This document shows, piece after piece, positions 25,538 through 34,435 of a stretch of 44,960 nucleotides of DNA. Every line of letters begins with the position of its first letter. The stretch's first letter is position 1. The position numbers and the translations under genes are program-made. The stretch is from Actinomycetota bacterium. GTDB taxonomy: Bacteria > Actinomycetota > Actinomycetes > Mycobacteriales > Pseudonocardiaceae. The notes below the pieces were generated by a model. That model saw only the letters and a program-made list of their open reading frames with translations. It was not told the origin of the DNA and searched no databases. The stretch lies in assembly GCA_021324675.1 (NCBI GenBank), contig JAJPIR010000174.1:1-44960 (forward strand). The letters run 5' to 3'.

Positions 25538-26871
25538 GCGGCCCGTACGTCGGTCTGGACGCGCTGCCCGACGCGGTGGCCGCGCTACGTCCTGGTGCGG
25601 TTCCGCAAGACGCGCTCGAAGACGCCCGGCACGCCCTGGCGGACACCCTTGCGGCCGCCGCCTACACCGTGACCACTTCCGCGACGGCTTCTGCGCTCGC
25701 CAACGGAGTGGACGGACCAGGTGATGGACCGGTTGGCGTGTGGTGGACCGGGCGGCGCGCGCATCTAGCCGACGCCGCCTTCGCCAACGCATACCGGGTG
25801 CATTCCAGCGACTTCGACAGCGTCCATTACCTCTCGTTCGGGCATCCGGCTGCCGTGTCGCTGCCTCCGCTGCTCGGGTTGTACGAGTCCGGCGTCGGAG
25901 ATCCGCTGTGCGTCCTGGTCGGGTATGTGCTGTCCGTCGAGATCATGGCGGTGCTGGGCACAACGTTCGGGGCGGCGCTGCGGGCTGCGAGCTTCCACCC
26001 GACCGTCGTGCTCGGTGCACCGGCCAGCGCGGCCAGCTGTACCTGGTTCCTGGGCGGCGGTGCCCGCGCCATCCGGTGGGCCATGGCGTACGCGGCAAGC
26101 ATCACGATCGGTTTCGACGCCCACTTCGGTAGTGAGATCAAGCCGCTGCAGGTGGCGGCCTGTGCCCGTGCTGGATTGCACGCCGCCCAACTCGCCGTCG
26201 GCCGGAGCCGGACGGGGCCGCGAATGCCGTGGTACGCCCCTGTCGCCACACTGGCCGGCGCAGGCTCCACGCAGCCTGCGCCGCAGCTGCACGTTTTCGG
26301 TCAGCCCTGGGCGGCGCGAGTGGTGCCAACACGCTGCAAATCCCTGCCAATCTGCGGCTACTTCGACCCGGTGCTCGCCGCGTGGGCTGATCGGCCAGCC
26401 GGCCTTCCGGAGCCGGGAGCCGTCCAGCGGGTGACGGTGGAGGGGCCCGAGTACCTGGTGCGAGCCAACCGGTTCATCCATCCGACGACTCTCGATGAGG
26501 CACGCTTCAGCCTGCCGTTCCTTGTCGCACTACTCCTGCACCACCGGGAGGTCACCCCCGCCGATTGCGTCCCGGCCCGGCTGGCAGACCGCGGGTTCCG
26601 GCGCACCATGGCGGCGGTCGACGTGATGCCAGCCGCAGCCGGCGACCCTGGCGTGATCCGCGTGTTCAGCCGGGACCGGGAGTGGAGCCTTCCGCTGCGG
26701 CCCTTGGCGTCCTGCCCGCGTACCAGCTGGTCGCGGCTCCAGACCAAGCTCGCCGCGTCCGGGCTCGCCGACCGGGCATCCGAGATCGTCGCCCACGTCC
26801 GCGCCTTCGAGACATCCACCCCCACCCGGTGGCGTGCCCTGGTCAGCCCTTTCGAGGAGGCAACAACATGA
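25534..26871 (+). CDS. MmgE/PrpD-family protein within the RiPP cluster
   Basis: A 445-residue protein of the 2-methylcitrate dehydratase / cis-aconitate decarboxylase / epimerase superfamily. Family landmarks are ALADTLAAAAYTV at the start, NAYRVHSSDFDSVHYLSFGH (85-104; the HxxDFD motif), SEIKPLQVAACARAGLHAAQ (200-219) and the catalytic-region CKSLPICGYFDPVLAAW (from Cys268). These enzymes remove or move a proton next to a carboxylate, giving dehydration, decarboxylation or epimerisation. In this cluster it might act on an Asp or hydroxylated residue of the core, or on a small building block. It overlaps genes on both sides by four bases, so it is an integral part of the operon. Confidence 0.85.
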   Translation: MSGPYVGLDALPDAVAALRPGAVPQDALEDARHALADTLAAAAYTVTTSATASALANGVDGPGDGPVGVWWTGRRAHLADAAFANAYRVHSSDFDSVHYLSFGHPAAVSLPPLLGLYESGVGDPLCVLVGYVLSVEIMAVLGTTFGAALRAASFHPTVVLGAPASAASCTWFLGGGARAIRWAMAYAASITIGFDAHFGSEIKPLQVAACARAGLHAAQLAVGRSRTGPRMPWYAPVATLAGAGSTQPAPQLHVFGQPWAARVVPTRCKSLPICGYFDPVLAAWADRPAGLPEPGAVQRVTVEGPEYLVRANRFIHPTTLDEARFSLPFLVALLLHHREVTPADCVPARLADRGFRRTMAAVDVMPAAAGDPGVIRVFSRDREWSLPLRPLASCPRTSWSRLQTKLAASGLADRASEIVAHVRAFETSTPTRWRALVSPFEEATT

Positions 26872-27752
26872 ATGGCGATCTGCCGGTGAGCTACCGCCTG
26901 GGTGCCGGCTTCAGCTTGCACCTCGACGGCGTGGAGGCATGCCTGTACTCGGCCGACCGGGTCAGCGGCACGGTGCTGCGCGGCTTGGCCGCGCAGATGA
27001 CACAGCAGCTATGGCACCACGGTGAGTGCCACGGCAACATAACCGATGAACTATTCGCATCAGAGCCTCTCGGCATCCCCCGGGAGCGGTGGCTGGCGCT
27101 GGCCGCAGAGCTGTACCGGCGTGGTGTCCTGGAGCCGGCAGAGCCTCCCGCTGCGGGGAACTCCCAGCTTCCCGACAGGGTCACTGCGGTAAGGCTTGAG
27201 GCGCCCCCACGGTTGCGCGAGGCCACGGTCGAGCTGCTGGTCGGGTGTGGCGCAGAGGTCACCACTGGTCGGCGTGCTGCTGCCCCCGCCCCGGCACACG
27301 AGCTCATGGTGCTCATCGACGACCGATTTGACATCGCCCAGCATCGGGAGCTCAACCGCCGCGCCATACTGGCGGGAGCGGTGTTTTTGTCGCTTCGCCT
27401 GATGGCCCGGGGTTACGAGATCGGGCCGCTGGTCTTGCCTGGCCTAGGTGCCTGTTTCGAGTGTTACTGGCAGCGGTTGCAGGCGCCGTTCACCGAAGAC
27501 GGCCCACCGCCGTGGGTGGCCGGCTCCGCGCCGAGAGGCTGCTTCCAGCAACCAGGCCGGGTCGGCGAACTGGTGACCTCCAGCGCGTTGCATGCACTAG
27601 CTCTGGAGATTCACCGGGTCCTGCACGGTCCCGCGCCCGCCACGCTGTCCGATGTGCTGTCTGTGGACCTGGAACAGTGCCGCACGCACCGGCGGCGCGT
27701 GCTGGAGATACCGGGGTGCGGTGCCTGCACGCTGGCGGGTGTGCCGGCATGA
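26868..27752 (+). CDS. TOMM precursor leader-binding protein (E1/ThiF-like C protein)
   Basis: A 294-residue partner of YcaO cyclodehydratases. Residues about 10-90 (ending ALAAELYRRGVLEP) resemble the winged-helix RiPP recognition element. The remainder is a degenerate ThiF/E1 fold without an ATP-binding GxGxxG. The zinc-type cysteines are kept as CFEC (196-199) and CGAC (284-287). In azole-peptide clusters this protein binds the leader and presents the precursor to YcaO. The ATG start overlaps the PrpD stop, and its stop overlaps the YcaO start, giving an unbroken coupled series. Confidence 0.87.
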   Translation: MNGDLPVSYRLGAGFSLHLDGVEACLYSADRVSGTVLRGLAAQMTQQLWHHGECHGNITDELFASEPLGIPRERWLALAAELYRRGVLEPAEPPAAGNSQLPDRVTAVRLEAPPRLREATVELLVGCGAEVTTGRRAAAPAPAHELMVLIDDRFDIAQHRELNRRAILAGAVFLSLRLMARGYEIGPLVLPGLGACFECYWQRLQAPFTEDGPPPWVAGSAPRGCFQQPGRVGELVTSSALHALALEIHRVLHGPAPATLSDVLSVDLEQCRTHRRRVLEIPGCGACTLAGVPA

Positions 27753-29056
27753 AAACCGCCTTCGAACAGCCCCTGCCGTCGGCCGAGGCGGTGCTGGACC
27801 AGCTGGTGGGGCTAGTGGACCCGCACGTCGGGATCGTCCGGTTCCTGGCAGAGGAGTGGGATTACGCACCCGACGAGCCGGGCTTCGTGCTGTGGCGCTC
27901 GGAGCTTGCCCCGACCTCCTCCCTGTCGGACGGCGGCTACCGGCGGGTCACTTCCGTTGGAGGCCGCGGACTGACCACGAGCGAGGCACGGATCGGGGCA
28001 GTGTTTGAGGCGTTGGAGCGCTACTGCCTGTCGATCTACCGGCGAGCCGACCTCACCGTGGCCAGCTACCGCGCGCTTGTCGGGAACGGCACCCGCATAC
28101 TCGACCCGGTCGAGTTGGCCGGCGCCCCCACCCGGCCGTGCCTGCGCGACCGACCGCTGAGCTGGACGACAGCGGTATCGGTGCTGACCGGTGACCGAGT
28201 CTTCGTCCCGGCGCAGATGGTCTACCTGCCATACGCATTCCCGGACGACGAACCGGTGCTGCGTGACCCGCTCACCACCGGCGCGGCCAGCGGCCTAGGT
28301 CTCGGATTCGCCGTTCGTAACGGCCTGCTCGAAGTCGTTGAGCGCGACGCGGTGATGCTTGTGCACTATCGGCGGTTGCGGCCGACGGTGCTTGCTCCCG
28401 GAGTCTTCCGCGGAACCGACGTGTGGTGGTTACTGGCCGAGCTGCGACGCTACGGCCTGGACTGCACGCTGTTCCATGTGGACACCGGGTTGCCGGCGCA
28501 TGTCGTGGTGTGCCGGGTGGACGATCCCACGTGCATCGGGCCTGCCCAGTCGGTCGGCTCCAAGGCTGCCGCCTCAGTGGTGGACGCGGCCCGCGGGGCC
28601 ATCCTCGAGGCGGCGCTGCTGCGCCGGGCGCTGCGGCTTCGTGCGGCGAAGGTCCGCGCCGTGGCCGAGCACTACCTGGCGGACCTGTCCAGCATCGACT
28701 GCCTGGAGGCCCGGTCGCACACCTGGGCCCAGCCAGAGATGACCAGCCACCTGGACTACCTCACCGCCGGGGATGCCGAGGTGGTGCAGCGCGCCGGCGA
28801 GGTGCCAGACCGGTGGCAGGGTGACCTGGCGCTCGTGGAAGCCGTAGCCGCCGCTGGGAACGATGTGCTGGTCGCGGACGTCACCACGCCCGACGTTGCC
28901 AGCCTCGGAGTGTGCGTGGTCAAGGTCGTCGTACCAGGCCTGCAGCCGATGCACCTCAGCGAACGGTACCCCTCGTGGACAGCCCGGCTACTGACGTTCG
29001 GTGGCCGCACCGTCGCGCCAACCGAGCTCACCCCGATTCCCCATCCATTCCTGTGA
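27749..29056 (+). CDS. YcaO-domain cyclodehydratase
   Basis: A 435-residue ATP-dependent enzyme that forms azoline rings from Cys, Ser or Thr. ATP/Mg-binding motifs are SEARIGAVFEALERY (78-92, with Glu87 and Glu90) and GLGLGFAVRNGLLEVVERDA (182-201, with Glu195 and Glu198). The C-terminus ends TPIPHPFL, which contains the PxPxP tail found in azoline-forming YcaO proteins, so true ring formation rather than thioamidation is favoured. The only precursor candidate lacks Cys, implying Ser/Thr-derived oxazolines. The ATG start overlaps the leader-binding protein gene; SagB follows after 13 bases. Confidence 0.93.
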   Translation: MKTAFEQPLPSAEAVLDQLVGLVDPHVGIVRFLAEEWDYAPDEPGFVLWRSELAPTSSLSDGGYRRVTSVGGRGLTTSEARIGAVFEALERYCLSIYRRADLTVASYRALVGNGTRILDPVELAGAPTRPCLRDRPLSWTTAVSVLTGDRVFVPAQMVYLPYAFPDDEPVLRDPLTTGAASGLGLGFAVRNGLLEVVERDAVMLVHYRRLRPTVLAPGVFRGTDVWWLLAELRRYGLDCTLFHVDTGLPAHVVVCRVDDPTCIGPAQSVGSKAAASVVDAARGAILEAALLRRALRLRAAKVRAVAEHYLADLSSIDCLEARSHTWAQPEMTSHLDYLTAGDAEVVQRAGEVPDRWQGDLALVEAVAAAGNDVLVADVTTPDVASLGVCVVKVVVPGLQPMHLSERYPSWTARLLTFGGRTVAPTELTPIPHPFL

Positions 29057-29069
29057 CGGAGCAGCCGCC

Positions 29070-29816
29070 ATGACCCTCGATGACTGGCCGGCCAGCGGCG
29101 CTTTCCACGCTCGTAGTGCCATTCCCGGCCGGTCGCTGCGCGCGCAGACCTGGACCGACACGGCGGGCTGGCCACCGGAGTGGACTGAGATCACCGTGAA
29201 GGCATACCCGCGCCGCCCCTCGGTGCCACTGCCCGACCCAGCTGGCGACCACGCGGTTGCCGCGCTGCTGGACCGGAGAGGCTCGGTGCGGACCCCGACC
29301 GGGCCAGCCCTGCCGCTGGTGGTGTTGGCGGCTTTGCTGCGCTACTCCTGCGGCCTGCGCACGGGTAGCGATCGCCCGCCTGACGTCGCCCGGCGCGTCT
29401 ACCCCTCCGCCGGGGCACGGTTCCCCCTTGAGTGCTACGTCCTTGCCAACCGGTGCGCGGGACTCGCTGCCGGGGCCTATCACTACGACACTGTGGGACA
29501 CCGGCTGGCGACGCTTAGTGAGGCCGACCTGCGGGGTGACATCGAGCAGGCGTTCGGGTTCCCCTGGATCACCAGTTCCCGGGCGGTCATCGTGTTGACC
29601 GCTGCCCTGCGGCGCGGTGCGATCAAGTACGCGGACCGGGCCTACCGGTTCGCCCTGATCGAAGCCGGGCATGTCGGCCAGAACGCGATCCTGGTCGGCG
29701 AGACGCTCGGTGTGCCGGTCACGCCGGTCGGTGGCTTCGCAGACGAGCCCCTCAACCGGGTGATCGGCGCGCGCAAGGACGGTGAATTCGTCCTCTACAG
29801 CCTGGTCCTGCCATGA
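29070..29816 (+). CDS. SagB-type FMN-dependent azoline dehydrogenase
   Basis: A 248-residue nitroreductase-fold enzyme that oxidises azolines to aromatic azoles. RRVYPSAGARFPLECY (108-123) and YRFALIEAGHVGQNAILVGE (192-211) are the FMN-binding blocks of the SagB family. Lys186-Tyr187 in AIKYADRAYR corresponds to the conserved Lys-Tyr pair reported as catalytic in these dehydrogenases. VTPVGGFADEPLN near the C-terminus is also typical. It is somewhat short for the family, with a brief N-terminal extension. The start is ATG 29070, after ACGGAG. The stop overlaps the M16 protease start (ATGA). It predicts aromatic oxazoles in the product. Confidence 0.92.
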   Translation: MTLDDWPASGAFHARSAIPGRSLRAQTWTDTAGWPPEWTEITVKAYPRRPSVPLPDPAGDHAVAALLDRRGSVRTPTGPALPLVVLAALLRYSCGLRTGSDRPPDVARRVYPSAGARFPLECYVLANRCAGLAAGAYHYDTVGHRLATLSEADLRGDIEQAFGFPWITSSRAVIVLTAALRRGAIKYADRAYRFALIEAGHVGQNAILVGETLGVPVTPVGGFADEPLNRVIGARKDGEFVLYSLVLP

Positions 29817-31099
29817 CCGCGGAGGGAACCGGGACGATCACCACGCACCTGCTGGACAACGGCATGAGCTTCGTGGCGGCGCCCGATCCCACGGCCACCA
29901 CGGTGGCGATGTCGATCACCTGGCGGGTCGGGTTCGCCGACGATCCTGATGGTATGCCGGGGCTTGCCCACCTCGTCGAGCACCTGATGTTCCAGGGCAC
30001 CCGCAGACACAGCAGGCAGGATTACTACCGGACCTACTTCGGATCCGGGGGTTGTACCAACGCATACACCCGCACTGGTCACACCACCTACCACGCGGAG
30101 TTCCCAGCGCAGTTGCTGCCCGCAGCCATCGAGCTAGAGGCTGACCGGTTCGGTGACTTCGCGCCCACCCGGCAAGCCGTGGCACAGGAGGCCACGCTGA
30201 TCACCCGGGAGATCGCCGAGACCACGGGTGCCCGGCCTCTCGGTGGCTTCCCCTGGGAGCAGGTACAGGCCACGCTGTTCGCGGACACCGCTCATTCCCA
30301 CAACGGCTACGTAGCCCCACCCGGGCCGTCCTCGGCACTGCCGGCGGCTTGCCGGGAATTTGTCGCCAGCCGTTACCGACCGGAGCACGCCACCATCGCG
30401 CTGGTCGGTCGGCTGGACCCGGACAAGGCGCTCGAGCTGGTCGGCCTCGGAGTCGGCCGGTTGGCGCCGGCCAGCGAACCGGCCTGGCGGCGCCCGTGCC
30501 CGGTGGGCGGGACGGCCGGCCGCGTCGTCGTGGACGCACCGGGGGCCGGGCAGTGGCACGCGACAGCCTTCGGCTGGCGGATTCCGGAATCGTGGCTCAT
30601 CCCGCGGCGCGGCGCCGCGCTTGCCGTTCTCGCCGCCCTTGTGCACGGCGACGGCTCATCCGGCCTGCCACGGCGGCTGCGCGCGTGCGGAATTCGGGGA
30701 GTCGTGCGGGCCGACTTCGGGATGTTCGGCAATCTTGACGAGCTTGTCGAGGCCGCGTACTTGACCATCCAGGCCTATCACGGCCCGACCCAGCGGCAGA
30801 CCGTCCGCGAGGCAGTGCAGGCCACGCTGGAGACACTGGCGTCCCACCCACCGGCGACAGAGGTGCGGACCACCGCGGCCAGGCTGGTCAACCAACGCCG
30901 CCGGGCGCTGGCCGACCCGCTCGACCTGGCGAAGCTACTGGCCGAACAACGCACCCTGTGGTTGGACGCACAGCGGCCGTGGGCGGTACTGGGGGAGCTC
31001 ACGGCCACCGACGCCGCCGCGGTCGCCGCCGCGGCCCGGTGGCTGGCCAACACCGACCGCGCCGAGGTGGGCACCCGGATCCTGGGGGTGGGCCGGTGA
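29813..31099 (+). CDS. M16 zinc metalloprotease, catalytic subunit
   Basis: A 428-residue insulinase-family protein. The inverted zinc motif HLVEH is at 53-57 (LAHLVEHLMFQGT), and Glu133 (LITREI), 76 residues later, is placed as the third ligand. HTTYHAEFPAQLL and FVASRYRPEHATIALVG are typical of M16B domains. The gene after it encodes a paralogue without the zinc motif, so the two probably form a heterodimer, as in PqqF/PqqG or AlbE/AlbF. The likely job is removing the leader from the modified precursor. It overlaps SagB and the second M16 gene by four bases each. Confidence 0.92.
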   Translation: MTAEGTGTITTHLLDNGMSFVAAPDPTATTVAMSITWRVGFADDPDGMPGLAHLVEHLMFQGTRRHSRQDYYRTYFGSGGCTNAYTRTGHTTYHAEFPAQLLPAAIELEADRFGDFAPTRQAVAQEATLITREIAETTGARPLGGFPWEQVQATLFADTAHSHNGYVAPPGPSSALPAACREFVASRYRPEHATIALVGRLDPDKALELVGLGVGRLAPASEPAWRRPCPVGGTAGRVVVDAPGAGQWHATAFGWRIPESWLIPRRGAALAVLAALVHGDGSSGLPRRLRACGIRGVVRADFGMFGNLDELVEAAYLTIQAYHGPTQRQTVREAVQATLETLASHPPATEVRTTAARLVNQRRRALADPLDLAKLLAEQRTLWLDAQRPWAVLGELTATDAAAVAAAARWLANTDRAEVGTRILGVGR

Positions 31100-32373
31100 C
31101 CGTGACTGCCACCGGGAACGGCACGAATGTCGGCACCGTGCCGCCGCTCGATCAGCTGCTCGCCGACTGGGGCAGCGTGAGCATCGAAGCTTCCGGCCGG
31201 ACAGTCCTGCTGCCGGCCCACAACAACGCCGACTCCGTGGTGTTCACCGTCGTGCTGCCGTTGCACCAAACCACCCCAGAAGCGGTTGCGCCGGCGCTAT
31301 TGTGGGCGGCTTCGCTCCCGTTGTGCAGGGTCGGATCCATCACCCTGCAAGAGCGGATCGAGGAACTCGGCGGCGAGTCGACGCTGCGTGTCGTGGCGGG
31401 CGCGGTCCTGCTAGCCGGCAGCTGTCCCCATCGGTCCCTCACCATGTCACTGGATGCCATACGCTGCGCCATGGACGGGCCCGGGGTCGCCCCGCAGCGG
31501 CTCCGGGCGAAGGCACGCGAGCTCGCCGAGCAGCATCTGCTCCGCTGGGACAACGTAGAAATGCGGGCTCAGGCACTAGCCCGGCGCATGGCGTTCGGCC
31601 CCCGAGCCCCCCTTCCGGCCCCCACGCTCCACCAGGAGTTGACCGATCTGTGTCCCAGCGATATCGAGCACTACCGGTCGTGCGGCACCGATCCTGGGTG
31701 GCTGGTCGTAGCCGCCACCGACCCGCCGCGATGGCCCGAGCATCCCTGCCAACCGCCAGTCGAGCCGCCGGCCTTCAGGCCGCACTCTCCCCCTGAGCCG
31801 AGGATACCGATCTTCGCTGAGGATCCAGGCCGGGGAATCGGCGCCGTCGCGTTCGCTGGCGTGCTCTGCCCGGGACTCGCCGGCTACTGGGAGACCCGGT
31901 TGGCCAGCACGGTGCTCGGCGGATACTTCGCCTCCCGGCTGTGGGAGCAGTTGCGTGCCGGCCATGGCCGTGTCTACAGCCCACGCAGCATCCTGGAGCA
32001 CACCGCCGCCGGGCCCAACGTCCTCATCACCGCGAACACCGCGAGCGATGACTTTCCCGACACGGTGCGCACCGTGCGGCAGGAACTGGCCAGGCTGTGC
32101 CAGCACGGAGTCGACGGGCCTGAGCTGCTCAACGCACAGCGGTACCTGCTGGGTGGCCTGTTGCGGTCTGCCAATGGTGCCCGGCGGCTGTGTGCCCTCG
32201 TCGCTACCTGGCTGGCCCGTGGAGTGCCTCCCGCTCGCTTGCTCGCATCAGCCTCGATGATCCGCGACGTGACGCCCGGGGGTGTCCTGCGCGCCGCACG
32301 GCTCACCTTCGCGCCGTCAGTGATGTCCGTGGTTTTGTGCGGCGCCCGCCCAACGACCTACCCGTCATCCTGA
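31096..32373 (+). CDS. M16-like protein, non-catalytic partner
   Basis: A 425-residue M16-fold protein without HxxEH: the N-terminal domain keeps only the outline (LLPAHNNADSVVFTVVLPLH). The C-terminal domain holds the substrate-binding motif SRLWEQLRAGHGRVYSPRS, the usual R/Y pair of inactive M16 subunits. It would complement the upstream catalytic subunit to close the protease chamber around the precursor. The start is GTG 31096, overlapping the previous stop (GTGA). The methyltransferase gene follows after 23 bases. Confidence 0.88.
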   Translation: MTVTATGNGTNVGTVPPLDQLLADWGSVSIEASGRTVLLPAHNNADSVVFTVVLPLHQTTPEAVAPALLWAASLPLCRVGSITLQERIEELGGESTLRVVAGAVLLAGSCPHRSLTMSLDAIRCAMDGPGVAPQRLRAKARELAEQHLLRWDNVEMRAQALARRMAFGPRAPLPAPTLHQELTDLCPSDIEHYRSCGTDPGWLVVAATDPPRWPEHPCQPPVEPPAFRPHSPPEPRIPIFAEDPGRGIGAVAFAGVLCPGLAGYWETRLASTVLGGYFASRLWEQLRAGHGRVYSPRSILEHTAAGPNVLITANTASDDFPDTVRTVRQELARLCQHGVDGPELLNAQRYLLGGLLRSANGARRLCALVATWLARGVPPARLLASASMIRDVTPGGVLRAARLTFAPSVMSVVLCGARPTTYPSS

Positions 32374-32396
32374 CCGAAAACCCGGGGGGACTGAAG

Positions 32397-33137
32397 ATGA
32401 CCAGCTCTTTGTTCGACAGCGTGGCGGGCAGCTACGCGATCACCCGGCCGACCTACCCGGCCGCTGTCTATGACGCGATTCGCGCCGCGGTTGGCAGGCC
32501 CTACCCCGAGCTCACCGTGCTCGATGTCGGAGCCGGCACCGGGATCGCGACCGAGGCGATGGTGCGACGCGGCGCGACCGTGATCGCGATCGACCCGGCG
32601 CGCGAAATGCTGGCGCGCCTGGCAGAGGCCCTACCGGGCACGGAGACCATCTGCGCGAATGGCAATGCCTTACCGATCGAGGACGCGGTCGCCGACCTGG
32701 TCACCTACGCGCAAGCACTGCATTGGACCGTGCCTGAGAAATCCGTGCCGGAGGCGATGCGGGTACTACGACCGGCAGGCGTGGTCGCGGCGTGGTGGAA
32801 CGTACCCGACTTCGAGGTCGGGTGGGTGGCCGAGCAGGCCGAACGGCTGCGCCGATCCGCACCCACTTACCACGGGTTCTCCGGTACCGACATCGGCCAC
32901 CGGCTGGCTGAACCCCCCTTCAACCTGCATACCGAGCACCACCTCTTCGCGTGGAGCCGTAAGGTCACCATCGATCAGCACGTTGCCATGCTGGCAACCC
33001 AGTCGTACCTGGCCGCGCTTGAGCCCGGCCCGCGGGCCGCCTTCCTCGACGACGAAGCGCGTCACCTCGCGACCGCCTTCCCCGCCGGCATGGTCGATGA
33101 GTGCTACGTGACCAAGCTCACCATCGCTCACCGGTGA
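32397..33137 (+). CDS. Class I SAM-dependent methyltransferase
   Basis: A 246-residue methyltransferase. Motif I is TVLDVGAGTGIATE (40-53). It is followed by the acidic ribose-binding VIAIDPAREML and by ADLVTYAQALHW and MRVLRPAGVVAAWWN, typical of the UbiE/methyltransferase-11 group. In the cluster it may N- or O-methylate the peptide terminus or a side chain. The start is ATG 32397, seven bases downstream of GGGGGA. The stop is four bases before the hydrolase gene. No other cluster gene encodes a conventional methyltransferase; the radical SAM enzyme probably makes different (C-) methylations. Confidence 0.9.
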   Translation: MTSSLFDSVAGSYAITRPTYPAAVYDAIRAAVGRPYPELTVLDVGAGTGIATEAMVRRGATVIAIDPAREMLARLAEALPGTETICANGNALPIEDAVADLVTYAQALHWTVPEKSVPEAMRVLRPAGVVAAWWNVPDFEVGWVAEQAERLRRSAPTYHGFSGTDIGHRLAEPPFNLHTEHHLFAWSRKVTIDQHVAMLATQSYLAALEPGPRAAFLDDEARHLATAFPAGMVDECYVTKLTIAHR

Positions 33138-33141
33138 TCAG

Positions 33142-34428
33142 ATGCCCCCGGCGAGCGTGAGCCAGGCACACGGCGAAGGCACCGCGGTGCCCACCGCGCG
33201 ACGGCCCTCGACCCGCACCGCACGGGGGTGGCGGGGGGCCTTTTCCCTGTTGGTTCCGCTGACGCTGGCGCTCGCCCTGATCAGTCCCGTGATCAGTCCC
33301 TCGTCAGCCCCGCACGGCACTGTGCTCGGGCTGCGACTGATCGCCCCGTCCGGCCCGCTACCGGTGGGCACCACTGCGCTGCATCTTGTCGACCATGGCC
33401 GCGTGGACCCATGGCTGCCATCGGCTGGCGCACGCGAGCTCATGGTCACCCTCTGGTACCCGACCCGGCGTGCCGGTGGCCGCCCCCCCGCGCCCTGGAT
33501 GGACCGGCTGGCTGCAGAGCACTACCTTGCTCGGATCAGCGGGCGTGACGCGTCACCGGCGCAGCTATCGGCGGTGCCCGACACGCACAGTGAGCGCGAC
33601 GCGCCAGTAGCGCACCGGGCCGGCGGGTGGCCAGTGGTGCTGTTCTCGCCTGGCTACGGGGAAGACCGCGCCTTGGGCACCGAGCTGACCGAGGATCTCG
33701 CGAGCCGGGGATTCGTGGTCGCCGCCGTCGACCACACCTACGACGCCACCGAGGTGGCGTTCCCGCAACACAGGCTGGTGCTGCGCCACCAGCCGGTCCC
33801 GACCCCGGAGGCGTTGGCGGCATCCACCCGGATCAGGGCCGCCGACGCGCGGTTCGTGCTCGACGAGCTGATCGCGTTGAACCGAGGAGCCAACCCGGAT
33901 GCCGAGCACCGCATACTGCCGCCGGGCACCGTGGGAGCGCTGGATCTTGCCCGGGTCGGGATGTTCGGACACTCCCTTGGCGGAGCGACGACTGCCGAGA
34001 CAATGGTCGATGACCCCCGCATCCTGGCCGGGATCGACCTCGATGGCGTGCTGCACGGCGCGGTCTTGGATAGTGGCCTTGATCGACCGTTCTTGTTGAT
34101 GAGCCGTCAAGGCCATACCCACTACACCGACCCGACGTGGTCGCGGTCCTGGGCACACTTCACCGGCTGGCACGCTGAAATCCAGCTGGCTCGGTCTGCT
34201 CACTATTCGTTCACCGACAATGAGACGTTGTTGCCGCAGATGGCCGGCGTGCTGGGATTGACTGCCCAGCGGTTGCGGGAGCTGGTCGGCACGATCCCTC
34301 CCGGCACAGCGATCAGCGGCGAACGTGCCTGCATCGCTGCTTTTTTCGAACGCATGCTCGCCGGTCACGACAACGGATTGCTGGACGGTCCGTCGCTGCA
34401 ACTGCCCGCCGTGGCGCTGATCCCGTGA
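33142..34428 (+). CDS. Alpha/beta hydrolase, PAF-acetylhydrolase-like, membrane-anchored or secreted
   Basis: A 428-residue lipase-fold protein. An Arg-rich N-terminus followed by an apolar stretch (FSLLVPLTLALALISPVIS, residues 34-52) is a signal or anchor. VVLFSPGYGEDRALGTEL is the PAF-acetylhydrolase hallmark. The catalytic triad is Ser278 (GHSLGG), Asp299 or Asp301 (GIDLDG) and His354 (SAHYSFTD). It could hydrolyse an ester or amide in the peptide product (maturation, or self-protection outside the cytoplasm) or act on lipids. It lies between the methyltransferase and exporter genes, four and seven bases away, so it belongs to the operon. Confidence 0.87.
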   Translation: MPPASVSQAHGEGTAVPTARRPSTRTARGWRGAFSLLVPLTLALALISPVISPSSAPHGTVLGLRLIAPSGPLPVGTTALHLVDHGRVDPWLPSAGARELMVTLWYPTRRAGGRPPAPWMDRLAAEHYLARISGRDASPAQLSAVPDTHSERDAPVAHRAGGWPVVLFSPGYGEDRALGTELTEDLASRGFVVAAVDHTYDATEVAFPQHRLVLRHQPVPTPEALAASTRIRAADARFVLDELIALNRGANPDAEHRILPPGTVGALDLARVGMFGHSLGGATTAETMVDDPRILAGIDLDGVLHGAVLDSGLDRPFLLMSRQGHTHYTDPTWSRSWAHFTGWHAEIQLARSAHYSFTDNETLLPQMAGVLGLTAQRLRELVGTIPPGTAISGERACIAAFFERMLAGHDNGLLDGPSLQLPAVALIP

Positions 34429-34435
34429 GCGACTA

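Noticed and set aside
27461-27748. Longer YcaO start inside the leader-binding protein gene
   Set aside because: The upstream part is the out-of-frame shadow of the leader-binding protein; ATG 27749 overlaps its stop and gives the normal YcaO start.
32190-32396. Longer methyltransferase start inside the second M16 gene
   Set aside because: That stretch is a shadow of the M16 protein; ATG 32397 has a ribosome binding site and the normal beginning of the family.
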